Assembly (NCBI RefSeq): GCF_003946915.1
Contig: NZ_RPOC01000023.1
Coordinates: forward strand, 1-64,000
DNA from: Flavobacterium ustbae
GTDB taxonomy: Bacteria > Bacteroidota > Bacteroidia > Flavobacteriales > Flavobacteriaceae
Direction: 5' to 3'
Length of the DNA: 64,000 nucleotides
The stretch's first letter is position 1. The number at the start of each line of letters is the position of its first letter. Position numbers and translations under genes: made by a program. The notes below the pieces were generated by a model, which ran no database searches, was not told the DNA's origin, and saw nothing but the letters and a program-made list of their open reading frames with translations. Of this stretch, positions 18,921 through 27,009 are shown piece by piece.

Positions 18921-20495
18921 ATGCAAAAGCCGACAGATAACACTGCAATTACACAACGACTGCAGGAAAGAGAAAGAGAACAAATGCTGATTATGGATAT
19001 TTGTACAGCGCTTTCTCAGGCTTTAAACAAAAATGAATTTGGCACTATTGTAAATACGTTGCTAAAAGAAAACCTTCAGTTTAATAATTTTGTTATAGCT
19101 TCTTCTTATGACAGCAAAGCCGAATATCGAATTTTCTATTCAACAGATAAAAGTACAGATTCAAAAAGCTATCCCGAAAAAGATTCTTTTTTCGATCGCT
19201 GTACAGATTCTGCCGATATTGTTTCTTTTGACTTAAAATCAGATTTGAAAAGTCCAGATTACATTCAGAATATTTGTGAAAAAGGTTTTAGAAACGGAAT
19301 CGGAATTGGGCTTCCTTATATAAAAGGGAATCGAAATGTGCTTTTTCTTTTCTTCAAAAATGCCCAAACTTTCAGCAGAGAATCTAGCCGTATTTTAAAA
19401 GGAATTGCCACACAGTTATCTATTACGATTAGGAATATTGAATTGACAACTCAAAACGAAACTGTTTTTGCTGAACTGGAAATACTGAAAAAGAATATTT
19501 CAAAAAAAAGAGAGGAAAAAACTACGTCGCAAAATGAAGATTTTCAAGGAATTATAGGAAGCAGCGATGCGATGAAAGAAGTTTACGAATTGATTTCGCA
19601 AGTAGCCTTTTCTAATTCTACCGTTTTAATTTTGGGAGAAACGGGAACAGGAAAAGAACTTGTGGCAAACGCTATTCACAGTTTGTCTGAGGTTTCAAAC
19701 CAAAAAATGATTAAAGTAAATTGTGCTTCTATCCCTGAAAGTCTAATTGAAAGCGAATTATTCGGACACGAAAAAGGTGCTTTTACAGGCGCAACAGAAC
19801 AGCGAATCGGGAAGTTTGAACAAGCTGAAAACAGCACGATTTTTTTAGATGAAATAGGGGAGTTGCCTTTAGAATTGCAGGGAAAACTGCTTCGGGTTTT
19901 GCAGGAAAAAGAAATTGAAAGAGTTGGCGGAAACAAAAGCATTAAAGTAAATGCTAGAGTGATCGCCGCAACCAACAAAGTTTTAGAAAAAGAAGTTGCA
20001 GAAGAGCGTTTTAGAAGTGATTTGTATTACCGATTAAATGTTTATCCGATTTGTCTGCCTGCTTTGCGTGATCGTAAAGAAGATATTGTCGTTTTGGGAA
20101 ATTTTTTCTTGAAAAAACATGCTGAAAAAATGGAAAAGAATATAAGAGGTTTTTCTAAAAAAGTCCAAAAAAGCATGATAGCTAATGCTTGGCTCGGAAA
20201 TGTCCGCGAATTGGAAAACATGATAGAAAGAAGCATTTTGTTTGCCAAAGACGATAAGATCAAAGAAATGATTTTTCCAGAAATTGCAATTGCAAGTCCA
20301 GGTAATTTAGTAAATGAATTTTATACCAAAACACTTCAAGAAGTAGAAAAAGAACACATTCTAAAAGTCCTAAAAAAATGCAACGGACGAATTTCTGGTC
20401 CGCAGGGCGCGGCTGTTTTGCTTGGTTTGCCTTCTACAACACTAGCTTCTAGAATGCGAAAGCTAGGAATTAAAAAAGAGCACTTTCTGAATTGA
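18921..20495 (+). CDS. GAF-domain sigma-54-dependent activator
   Basis: A 524-residue enhancer-binding protein. An N-terminal GAF domain (about 25-175) is the probable sensor. A coiled segment leads to the AAA+ domain (about 208-440) with Walker A GETGTGKE (239-246), the sigma-54 contact loop GAFTGA (286-291) and Walker B STIFLDEIGELP. The C-terminus carries a Fis-type helix-turn-helix (about 480-520, GPQGAAVLLGLPSTTLASRM). It lacks a receiver domain, so it responds to a ligand or partner rather than phosphorylation. The AAA+ domain is close to those at 22781 and 62162. No targets are adjacent on the same strand. Confidence 0.94.
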   Translation: MQKPTDNTAITQRLQEREREQMLIMDICTALSQALNKNEFGTIVNTLLKENLQFNNFVIASSYDSKAEYRIFYSTDKSTDSKSYPEKDSFFDRCTDSADIVSFDLKSDLKSPDYIQNICEKGFRNGIGIGLPYIKGNRNVLFLFFKNAQTFSRESSRILKGIATQLSITIRNIELTTQNETVFAELEILKKNISKKREEKTTSQNEDFQGIIGSSDAMKEVYELISQVAFSNSTVLILGETGTGKELVANAIHSLSEVSNQKMIKVNCASIPESLIESELFGHEKGAFTGATEQRIGKFEQAENSTIFLDEIGELPLELQGKLLRVLQEKEIERVGGNKSIKVNARVIAATNKVLEKEVAEERFRSDLYYRLNVYPICLPALRDRKEDIVVLGNFFLKKHAEKMEKNIRGFSKKVQKSMIANAWLGNVRELENMIERSILFAKDDKIKEMIFPEIAIASPGNLVNEFYTKTLQEVEKEHILKVLKKCNGRISGPQGAAVLLGLPSTTLASRMRKLGIKKEHFLN

Positions 20496-20514
20496 TTTTT
20501 TTTGGAGCGGATTT

Positions 20515-20732
20515 TTAAACACATAGAGACATTCCCGATAGCTATCGGGATTGAAACGTATAAAAGGCGTTTCACTTTCAATAATACACAAAACACTACT
20601 TGCCAACTTTATTAAAGTTCTAAATTAGACAAAGTTCTCACAAAGAAATACGCAAACTACTATGTGTTAGAAACTAGTTTCTTTCTTTATCCTTTTAGAA
20701 GCAAAGAAAATCTATATTTCTATGTGTTTAAA
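20515..20732. repeat. Dispersed 'cacatagaaac' repeat, complete unit
   Basis: This is bounded by 'taaacacatagagac' and 'tatatttctatgtgttta'. It contains the 18-base palindrome (20533-20550), 'aaaaggcgtttcac', 'gacaaagttc' and 'gttagaaactagtttcttt'. It is among the longest copies in the window, about 215 bases. Confidence 0.8.
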
Positions 20733-20783
20733 AAACATTTTTCAACTTTGTTATAGTTTAAAACTTTGACAAAGTTCGAGCAG

Positions 20784-20814
20784 AAACTTGAAACTTGAAA
20801 CTTGAAACTTGAAA
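20784..20814. repeat. Heptanucleotide tandem repeat (AAACTTG)n
   Basis: Four and a half copies of AAACTTG lie just downstream of the cupin gene. The inverse heptamer CAAGTTT is repeated at 31321-31350. Confidence 0.85.
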
Positions 20815-20822
20815 CAAAGTCT

Positions 20823-21176
20823 TTAAACCAACTTTATAAATATCGATTTTCGCAATTTTGGCTCAAGGTTTTTGGTCTTGTGTCCTTTTCCAGTGGTATC
20901 TTCCACCAATAAAATTGAACCAGTCGGAAAGGTTCTTTTTTCTCCTAAAGAAGTTTCGATTTCTACACCGCCTTCCAGTAAAACAATATATTGGCGGTCT
21001 GGCGCATTGTGAAAATCGTAATCATAAGAGGGACTCACTTCTCTAAAAACAATAGATTTTACCGGTTGATCATCAGATAAAAAACCGATGTCGCCATTGT
21101 TTTTCAACGGAACTTCAAAGTCTTCAAAATGACTTTCTCCGTTGGCATCGCTGTAAACACGAGTTATCGTAATCAT
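20823..21176 (-). CDS. Small cupin-domain protein
   Basis: A 117-residue protein with a single cupin barrel. FEVPLKNNGDIGFLSDDQPV leads into the first strands, then DRQYIVLLEGGVEIET and GSILLVEDTTGKGHKTK, which correspond to the second cupin motif with a late His. The first motif keeps few of the usual metal-binding histidines (only in FHNAPDRQY). Its start codon overlaps the stop of the esterase gene (TAATG), so the two are translationally coupled. It may be an accessory or sensor protein for the esterase; the substrate is unknown. Confidence 0.8.
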   Translation of the reverse strand: MITITRVYSDANGESHFEDFEVPLKNNGDIGFLSDDQPVKSIVFREVSPSYDYDFHNAPDRQYIVLLEGGVEIETSLGEKRTFPTGSILLVEDTTGKGHKTKNLEPKLRKSIFIKLV

Positions 21177-21796
21177 TATTTTTTATTGAAAATTAATGCA
21201 TTAGCACAATTAATTTCATCTTGACTGATGGTGTGTCCCATGTTCGGGTAGATTTTTTTAGTAACATCAGCACCCATTTTTTCCATAAGCGTTTCAGTAT
21301 CATTGACCCTTTCTACAGGAACGTGAAAATCTGGATCGCTTGTTCCTATAAAAACAGGCGTGTTTTCGAAATTACCAGCATAATGGTTTTCATATACTTT
21401 ATCGCCAATTAATCCGCCTGTGAAAGCTACAATTCCGCCATATTTTGCTGCATTTCTCGTAGTGAATTCCAAAGCAAGACAAGCCCCTTGAGAAAACCCT
21501 AAGAAATAAATATTTTCTTTTTCGATTCCGTTTTGCTGTATTGCCACTACAACTTGATGTATTGCTTCTAATGATTTTGAAAACGAAGGTTCATTTTCGT
21601 CCAGTGGAGCTAAAAACGAATACGGATACCAAGTGCTGTTTTCGGCCTGAGGCGCGACCAAAGCAAAATCATCAACTTTAAGATGTCTCGCAAGCGAAAG
21701 TATATCATGAGCGTTGGCACCGCGTCCGTGTATCATAACCAACGCTTTTTTAGCTTCATTTAATGGAATACCGTCTGTTAAAATTTCTGTATTCAT
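21176..21796 (-). CDS. Phospholipase/carboxylesterase-type alpha/beta hydrolase (MhqD-like)
   Basis: A 206-residue esterase of the phospholipase/carboxylesterase family (PF02230). The oxyanion region is LVMIHGRGANAHD, the nucleophile is Ser102 in LGFSQGACLALE, the acid lies in GTSDPDFHVP and the histidine in MGHTISQDE. The same family includes MhqD of the Bacillus quinone-stress regulon, and an MhqO-like gene lies 2.8 kb away. The protein is cytosolic. Its stop overlaps the cupin start by one base (TAATG). Confidence 0.9.
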   Translation of the reverse strand: MNTEILTDGIPLNEAKKALVMIHGRGANAHDILSLARHLKVDDFALVAPQAENSTWYPYSFLAPLDENEPSFSKSLEAIHQVVVAIQQNGIEKENIYFLGFSQGACLALEFTTRNAAKYGGIVAFTGGLIGDKVYENHYAGNFENTPVFIGTSDPDFHVPVERVNDTETLMEKMGADVTKKIYPNMGHTISQDEINCANALIFNKK

Positions 21797-21832
21797 AGTA
21801 TATTTTTTTTATTTTTTTAGTGAATTTGGTTT

Positions 21833-22125
21833 TACGCAGATTTTTATTCTTTGCGTATAATTTGTTTCACGCAGATTTTTAAAGATTCTAGCAGATTAGA
21901 ATAGATTTTATTTTAAGAAATCTGCGCAAATCTTTTAGACAATCAAAATCTGCATTATCTGCTAAATCTGCGTGAAAAAAAACTTTGCGCATAGATTTGT
22001 TTCACGCAGATTTTAAAAGATTCTAGCAGATTAAAATAGATTTTATTTTAAGAAATCTGCTAGATCTTTTTTCGATAAAGGAAATCTCAAATATCTGCTA
22101 ATCCCGATAGCTATCGGGAGCGTGA
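21833..22125. repeat. Intergenic 'CTGCGTGAAA' repeat cluster
   Basis: Alternating copies of 'tttcacgcagatttttaaag' type words and their reverse complements ('aatctgcgtgaaa') run through this gap. They include two near-identical 60-base blocks around 21867-21925 and 22000-22060. The palindrome TCCCGATAGCTATCGGGA occurs at 22102-22119. No gene is present between 21797 and 22196. Confidence 0.75.
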
Positions 22126-22196
22126 AATAAACTGCCAATCTTGGTCGATTTACTAGTGCGATCCTTCCTTCGTCAGGATGACAAACTTTGAGTATA

Positions 22197-22487
22197 TTAT
22201 TTCTTCCAAATATCCTCGTATTCGTCTGGATGTCTTTTAAATTGCGCGTGAACGTAAGGACAAAGCGGTAAAACTTTTAAATTATTAGCACGTACATAAG
22301 AAACCATTTCTTCTAAAAGCTTTTTAGCATAACCTTTTCCTTCTGCTTCTGGCTCAACACCTGTATGGTAAACCGTCAGTAAATCTGGTTTGATGCTTAC
22401 CGTCATTTCTCCCAGTTTTTTATCGTCGACATAAAGATTAAAAGCTCCATGTTTTTTCTCGTCTAATTCTAGTTTTATTGTTTCCAT
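22197..22487 (-). CDS. Small GCN5-related N-acetyltransferase (YidJ-like)
   Basis: A 96-residue minimal GNAT of the PF14542 type. It contains the acetyl-CoA loop in EPEAEGKGYAKKLLEEMVSY and the C-terminal LPLCPYVHAQFKRHPDE that typifies this short family. The length is normal for the family, which lacks the first GNAT strands. Substrate is unknown. A TTAATGTAGATTAA palindrome lies 60 bases upstream (22547-22560). Confidence 0.88.
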   Translation of the reverse strand: METIKLELDEKKHGAFNLYVDDKKLGEMTVSIKPDLLTVYHTGVEPEAEGKGYAKKLLEEMVSYVRANNLKVLPLCPYVHAQFKRHPDEYEDIWKK

Positions 22488-22546
22488 CTTTTTGGCTTTA
22501 GTTGTTTTATAAGGACAAAGTTCGATAAGTAGTCGGTTAAGTCTTC

Positions 22547-22560
22547 TTAATGTAGATTAA
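22547..22560 (-). promoter_or_regulatory. Operator-like palindrome upstream of GNAT gene
   Basis: TTAATGTAGATTAA matches the pattern TTAAnnTAGnTTAA also seen at 18475-18488 and 33506-33519, each upstream of a minus-strand detoxification-type gene. Confidence 0.4.
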
Positions 22561-22646
22561 TTTCTTTTGGTTGCTTTTGCCCGTGCAGAATTTACGCAAA
22601 GCTCGCTAAGATTTTTTATTAAAAGCTTAAGCGGAATCTAGATATT

Positions 22647-22686
22647 AAGTTCGCAAAGCTTTGTGCAGACAAAGCTTTGCGAACTT
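22647..22686. repeat. Perfect 18-bp inverted repeat
   Basis: The arms 'aagttcgcaaagctttgt' (22647-22664) and 'acaaagctttgcgaactt' (22669-22686) are exact reverse complements around a four-base loop. It lies within a 'tttgcg'-type repeat zone between the NtrC-like gene and the GNAT gene. It could terminate the minus-strand transcript of the kinase/regulator pair, although no long T run follows. Confidence 0.75.
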
Positions 22687-22780
22687 TTAATTCTTAATTA
22701 AACCTTTAAAAACTTAGCGTTCTCTGCGAAAATCCTTTGCGCACTTTGCGTAAACCTTTGCGGTTAAATCAATAAGCAAT

Positions 22781-24142
22781 TTAATTATATCCCTGCTTAA
22801 TTCCTAATTTTTTCATTTTAGAATACAAAGTCTGCGGCTGCATTTTTAAAAGTTCGGCTGCACCGCCATTACCAGAAACCTTGCCGTTACAGAGCTGAAG
22901 CGCATTCATTATATGTTCTTTCTCCATTTCTTCCATTGACTTTAATTTGTCAGAGCCAATTTGCGAGGAGAAAGCCGAAGTGCTAGAAGGAAGCTCAAAA
23001 TTTTCAATTTCGTTTGTTTTGGCGAGAAGCACATTTCGTTCAATCAAATGTTCTAATTCTCGCACATTTCCAGGCCAATTGTATTTTTTTAATTGTTCTA
23101 AAGCTTTTGCACTTATGCTATTGACATTTTTTCTAGAATTTGCTGCATACTTTTTAAGAAAGTATTGTGCCAGTATTTCAATATCTTCTTTTCGTTCTCT
23201 TAAAGACGGCAACTGTATCGGAAATACATTTAAACGGTAATACAAATCAAGCCTAAAGCGCCCTTCGGCAACTTCTTTTTCTAGCGATCTGTTGGTGGCT
23301 GCTACAATACGAACATTGATTTTTATCGTTTTATTTCCTCCCAAACGCTGAATTTCTTTTTCCTGTAAAACACGCAATAATTTCACTTGAGAATCGAGTG
23401 GCAGTTCTCCAATTTCATCCAGAAAAATGGTTCCATTATTGGCTTGTTCAAACTTTCCAATTCGTAACGCATTCGCGCCCGTAAAAGCACCTTTTTCATG
23501 TCCGAAAAGTTCCGATTCTATTAAAGACTGCGGTAAAGCGGCGCAGTTTACCACCACAATCGGGTTCGATTTATGTGCTGAAAGTTCATGTATGGCGTGT
23601 GCTGCTCTTTCTTTTCCTGTACCGCTTTCGCCTAAAATAAGCACAGAAGTTTCGGCTGGAGCCACAATTTTTATTTTTTCTATAACATCATTCAAAAGCG
23701 GACTTTGACCAATAATTCCTTTGATTTCTTGGGCTTCAGTATGGAATTGGTTTACAGCCAAATCTGCTTTTTCCTGATCAAAGCGATAACGGGCAATGTC
23801 AAGCATTACAATAAGATCTTTTTCTCTAAAAGGTTTTACCATAAAACCATACGGATGCGTAGCTTTTACGGCTTCTAAAGTGCTTTGATTGGTATTGGCA
23901 GAAATGTACAGAAAAGGCAGATTTTTTTCGCGAAGTTCATTTGCGAGATCAATTCCGGTTAATTCTCCTTTTAAAATAATATCCAATAAAATCCAATCCG
24001 GACTTTTATCTTCGATTAATTTTCTAGCTTGAGCCACAGAAGCGGCAATTCCAACCACTTGATAACCTGCTTTGTGCAGCATGATTTTCAAATCATTTGC
24101 AACTATAAATTCATCTTCAACAATTAGTATTTTCTCCTTCAT
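22781..24142 (-). CDS. NtrC-type response regulator (REC-AAA+-Fis)
   Basis: A 453-residue sigma-54 activator. The receiver domain (1-120) has phospho-acceptor Asp54 (LLDIILKGE), SAN and Lys in MVKPFRE. The AAA+ domain (about 140-370) has Walker A GESGTGKE (171-178) and GAFTGA (218-223). A Fis-type HTH ends the protein (about 410-453, GGAAELLKMQPQTLYSKMKK). It starts 15 bases after the stop of the kinase at 24158-25090, so it is the cognate regulator. Targets should have -24/-12 promoters. Confidence 0.95.
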   Translation of the reverse strand: MKEKILIVEDEFIVANDLKIMLHKAGYQVVGIAASVAQARKLIEDKSPDWILLDIILKGELTGIDLANELREKNLPFLYISANTNQSTLEAVKATHPYGFMVKPFREKDLIVMLDIARYRFDQEKADLAVNQFHTEAQEIKGIIGQSPLLNDVIEKIKIVAPAETSVLILGESGTGKERAAHAIHELSAHKSNPIVVVNCAALPQSLIESELFGHEKGAFTGANALRIGKFEQANNGTIFLDEIGELPLDSQVKLLRVLQEKEIQRLGGNKTIKINVRIVAATNRSLEKEVAEGRFRLDLYYRLNVFPIQLPSLRERKEDIEILAQYFLKKYAANSRKNVNSISAKALEQLKKYNWPGNVRELEHLIERNVLLAKTNEIENFELPSSTSAFSSQIGSDKLKSMEEMEKEHIMNALQLCNGKVSGNGGAAELLKMQPQTLYSKMKKLGIKQGYN

Positions 24143-24157
24143 CTATAATGATATCAT

Positions 24158-25090
24158 TTAAGAGTTTTCTATCGTTTCTTCAAACTCCGTTTTTCTTGTA
24201 AAGGTAATAGTGATTTTTAATCCTTGATCATTTTTTATATCAAAAATGCCGTCAATCTGGTCGGTTAATCCTATTATTAAATTCATGCCGAGTGAATTCC
24301 TTTCGATATTTTCAAACTTTTTCGAAAGCCCAATTCCATTATCAGAAATCTGAAGTTTATAGTTTTTTTCGCCGATGTTTTTAAGAACAATGCTTATTTT
24401 TCCTTTTCGATCGTCGGGAAAAGCATATTTTATGGCATTGCTTACGGCTTCATTTATAATCAATCCGATGGGAATAGCTTGAGCAACATCGAGATAGGTT
24501 TTTTCTACTTCTAAAATAAAATTAATTTTTTCGGCTGTTCGAAAACAATCTTTCATGCAATTGATTAATTCGTGCACATACCAATCCATATTAATATTCG
24601 CCAGATTATCAGATTGATATAATTTCTGATGAATGAGTGACATTGCATGCATTCTGTGCTGGCTGTTTTTTATGGCCATTAATGCATCTTCGTTATGCAA
24701 ATAAGCCGATTGCGCATTTAATAAACTTATGACAATCTGAAGGTTGTTTTTTACTCGATGATGAATTTCTCTGAGAAGCCATTCTTTTTCTGTGAGCAGT
24801 TTTTTGTTAAGTTCGTTTAACTCCAGAATCTGATGGCGCTGAATGTCTATTTCTTCGTTTTTCTTCTTTTTTAATCTAAAAGCGCTGTACAAAAGCAATA
24901 GAAAGAGAAATCCAACTAAAATATTTTGGTACAGCGCTGTTTGTTGAGCGTCATTTTCTGAAGCCGTTATTTTTGGAGAAAGCAGATTTTGATTTTTCTG
25001 ACCCATACCCGTATTTCCAAGCAAAAGCAAACCCATTATGCATAAGGCACGAAAGTATTTTTTGATGGATAGAATAGGGATGAAGGTCAT
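24158..25090 (-). CDS. Short HisKA_2 sensor histidine kinase without TPRs
   Basis: A 310-residue kinase. An N-terminal hydrophobic segment (about 15-30) and a transmembrane helix (about 55-72) enclose only about 25 periplasmic residues. A coiled linker leads to EIHHRVKNNLQIVIS (His110/111) and a HATPase_c domain with NEAVSNAIKYAF and SDNGIG. The kinase core is very similar to those at 13438 and 59512, but the TPR sensor region is missing. It is the first gene of a kinase-regulator pair with 22781-24142. Confidence 0.93.
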   Translation of the reverse strand: MTFIPILSIKKYFRALCIMGLLLLGNTGMGQKNQNLLSPKITASENDAQQTALYQNILVGFLFLLLLYSAFRLKKKKNEEIDIQRHQILELNELNKKLLTEKEWLLREIHHRVKNNLQIVISLLNAQSAYLHNEDALMAIKNSQHRMHAMSLIHQKLYQSDNLANINMDWYVHELINCMKDCFRTAEKINFILEVEKTYLDVAQAIPIGLIINEAVSNAIKYAFPDDRKGKISIVLKNIGEKNYKLQISDNGIGLSKKFENIERNSLGMNLIIGLTDQIDGIFDIKNDQGLKITITFTRKTEFEETIENS

Positions 25091-25143
25091 TTTTTTAAGA
25101 TTTTATAGTATCATAAATCTGCAATCCAAAAATGAGCATTTTT

Positions 25144-25812
25144 CTAGCTTTCTCTGTGATATAAGTAGCAAATAATCATGGCGGCTCCAGGCACGATTAA
25201 AGTTCCTAATCCGAAGAACTTTCCGGCAACAGCTCCAAGAAAACATCCTGCCAAAAATCCGATTAAGGTAACCAGCTGTTTTTTAAAACTTAAAAATACT
25301 TCAGCATCTTTAAGTCCGTTTTTTAGCAGATTGCCCAAATCTAGAGAAGCCTGAGTTACATTTCCTGTCATCATCGTTGTTGGGCCGTGGGTTTCTTTAG
25401 CGTAAAGCTTTCCAAAAGCATTCTGAAGTCCCATTGCAAAAACCGTTGTCATGGCAACAGTATACATTGTCCATTCTTCGAAGTTTTGTAAATAACCAAA
25501 AACGTATGATGCAATACCGCTTAAAACCAATAAAACACCTTCCCAAAACAAAATGGTATAACGATTAGTAGCCTTTTGCGCTATTCTTCCTCCTGTAATT
25601 ACCGCGATGATAAAAATGGGAAAAGTAAGCAGTTTTACCCACGCATGTATATCTGAACCTTTGACAATTTGATAAGCAAATACGATAAAGTTACCCGTTA
25701 CGTGTGCCGAAAATATCGAATCAGCAGCGACAAAAGTGACGGTATCGCAATACCCTGCGATCATGGTTAGAAGCAGGGTTACGTACCAAATATTTTTTTG
25801 TTGAATTTCCAT
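25144..25812 (-). CDS. YoaK/DUF1275 family membrane protein
   Basis: A 222-residue integral membrane protein of the DUF1275 family, with about six hydrophobic helices. Recognisable wording includes TMIAGYCDTVTF, FSAHVTGNFIVFA and the later GPTTMMTGNVTQASLDLG, the two internal TGN motifs typical of this family. Transport has been proposed for the family without firm proof. It is 9 bases downstream of the Dps gene on the minus strand, suggesting co-expression in stress or stationary phase. Confidence 0.88.
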   Translation of the reverse strand: MEIQQKNIWYVTLLLTMIAGYCDTVTFVAADSIFSAHVTGNFIVFAYQIVKGSDIHAWVKLLTFPIFIIAVITGGRIAQKATNRYTILFWEGVLLVLSGIASYVFGYLQNFEEWTMYTVAMTTVFAMGLQNAFGKLYAKETHGPTTMMTGNVTQASLDLGNLLKNGLKDAEVFLSFKKQLVTLIGFLAGCFLGAVAGKFFGLGTLIVPGAAMIICYLYHRES

Positions 25813-25821
25813 AATTTGTTT

Positions 25822-26295
25822 TTAGTTTAAATGTGCGCGAAGCATCCACGCCATTTTTTCATGATTTTCTACTAATCCTGTAATAAAATCGCTTGTTCCT
25901 GCATCTTGCAAGTCGTTGGCAATAAGATTGATATTTTCTCTCAAATAAATAATGATGCTTTCGTGATCTATAAGCAATTCTTTGATAAAGCCATTGCTGT
26001 CGTTTTTCTCTTGTAATTCTTCTGTAAGATGTGTCAGAGCAAGAAAATCTTTTAACGTTGCTGGCGTGTAATGACCTAAAGATCTGATTCTTTCTGCAAC
26101 AGTATCTACAATCTCGTCAATGGCGTCGTATTGCTGTTCAAAGAAAAGGTGTTTGTTATAAAAATCTGGGCCTTCAACGTTCCAGTGCGCTCTTTTTGTT
26201 TTGGTATAAAGTACAAATTCGTCTGCAAGAACTTTAGCCAAAATAGCGGCAATTTTTGAGATGTTTTCTTGTTTGATTCCGATGTTTGTTTTCAT
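25822..26295 (-). CDS. dps: Dps-family DNA-binding ferritin
   Basis: A 157-residue four-helix ferritin-like protein. Dps dodecamers oxidise Fe(II) with hydrogen peroxide, store iron and protect DNA. The inter-subunit ferroxidase residues are in KRAHWNVEGPDFYNKHLFFEQQYD (His, Asp and Glu). The sequence RIRSLGHYTP is also typical. Length is normal. The gene heads a short minus-strand transcript with the DUF1275 gene. A dispersed repeat lies directly upstream. Confidence 0.93.
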   Translation of the reverse strand: MKTNIGIKQENISKIAAILAKVLADEFVLYTKTKRAHWNVEGPDFYNKHLFFEQQYDAIDEIVDTVAERIRSLGHYTPATLKDFLALTHLTEELQEKNDSNGFIKELLIDHESIIIYLRENINLIANDLQDAGTSDFITGLVENHEKMAWMLRAHLN

Positions 26296-26344
26296 TTTTA
26301 ATTTGGGTTTAATATTTAATTTTTTATGGTAATTTTAAATAAAT

Positions 26345-26560
26345 GAAACACATAGAAACAGAGATTTCTTTGCTTTTAAAAAAGGATACAAAAAGAAACT
26401 AGTTTCTAACACATAGTCCTTTGTGTAGTTCTTTGCGAAAACTTTGTCAAACTTTTAAACTTTGACAAAGTGGCAATCTCTATTTGTATTTATGCAAGTG
26501 AAACGCCTTTTATGCGTTTTTAATCCCGATAGCTATCGGGAATGTTTCTATGTGTTTAAA
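26345..26560. repeat. Dispersed 'cacatagaaac' repeat, complete unit
   Basis: The ends 'gaaacacatagaaaca' and 'tgtttctatgtgtttaaa' are inverted. Internal blocks are 'aagaaactagtttctaacac', 'actttgtcaaac'/'gtttgacaaag'-like pairs, 'gtgaaacgccttttatgcg' and the 18-base palindrome (26524-26541). It has the same blocks as the copy at 20515-20732 in the opposite orientation. Confidence 0.82.
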
Positions 26561-26563
26561 AAA

Positions 26564-26998
26564 TTAATTGTTTAATAATTCTAGCAAATAATAATCGAGC
26601 GAATATGTTCCTGCGCCAAGCGCAAGAAGTAATAACAGCGATAAAGTGTACATATAAGGTATGTCGCGCACTTCGAGCGAATCGTTTCTGTGAACCACAA
26701 AATAGCCAACTGCCGTTACACCAATTGTTGGGAGAACCGCAAGTCTTGTCCCGATTCCGAGAATAATGAAAAACGGAATTACAGTATCTGAAAATGTTGC
26801 TACCAGACCGTTTAGTTTTTCAGGCAAGTGCAACGGATTCGGAACGTGTTCTTTCTGTCCGTTTTCGACTCTGAATTTTTTCATTCCATGAACTCTGAAA
26901 AGTTCGACAGCCAGTAGCACTCTAAAGACTAAAAGCGCTGCATTGTTGAATGCTGTTCCTAAATCAGAATGGAGGATTTGTTTTATAATTTCGATCAT
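26564..26998 (-). CDS. DoxX family membrane protein
   Basis: About 144 residues from the ATG at 26998, chosen because the longer frame overlaps the upstream amidohydrolase stop. There are four hydrophobic helices. The wording LLVFRVLLAVELFRVHGMKKF and IPFFIILGIGTRLAVLPTIG is typical of DoxX proteins, which occur with redox enzymes but lack a firm common function. It is 11 bases downstream of the amidohydrolase and belongs to its operon. Confidence 0.85.
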   Translation of the reverse strand: MIEIIKQILHSDLGTAFNNAALLVFRVLLAVELFRVHGMKKFRVENGQKEHVPNPLHLPEKLNGLVATFSDTVIPFFIILGIGTRLAVLPTIGVTAVGYFVVHRNDSLEVRDIPYMYTLSLLLLLALGAGTYSLDYYLLELLNN

Positions 26999-27009
26999 TT
27001 TTTTGAAAT

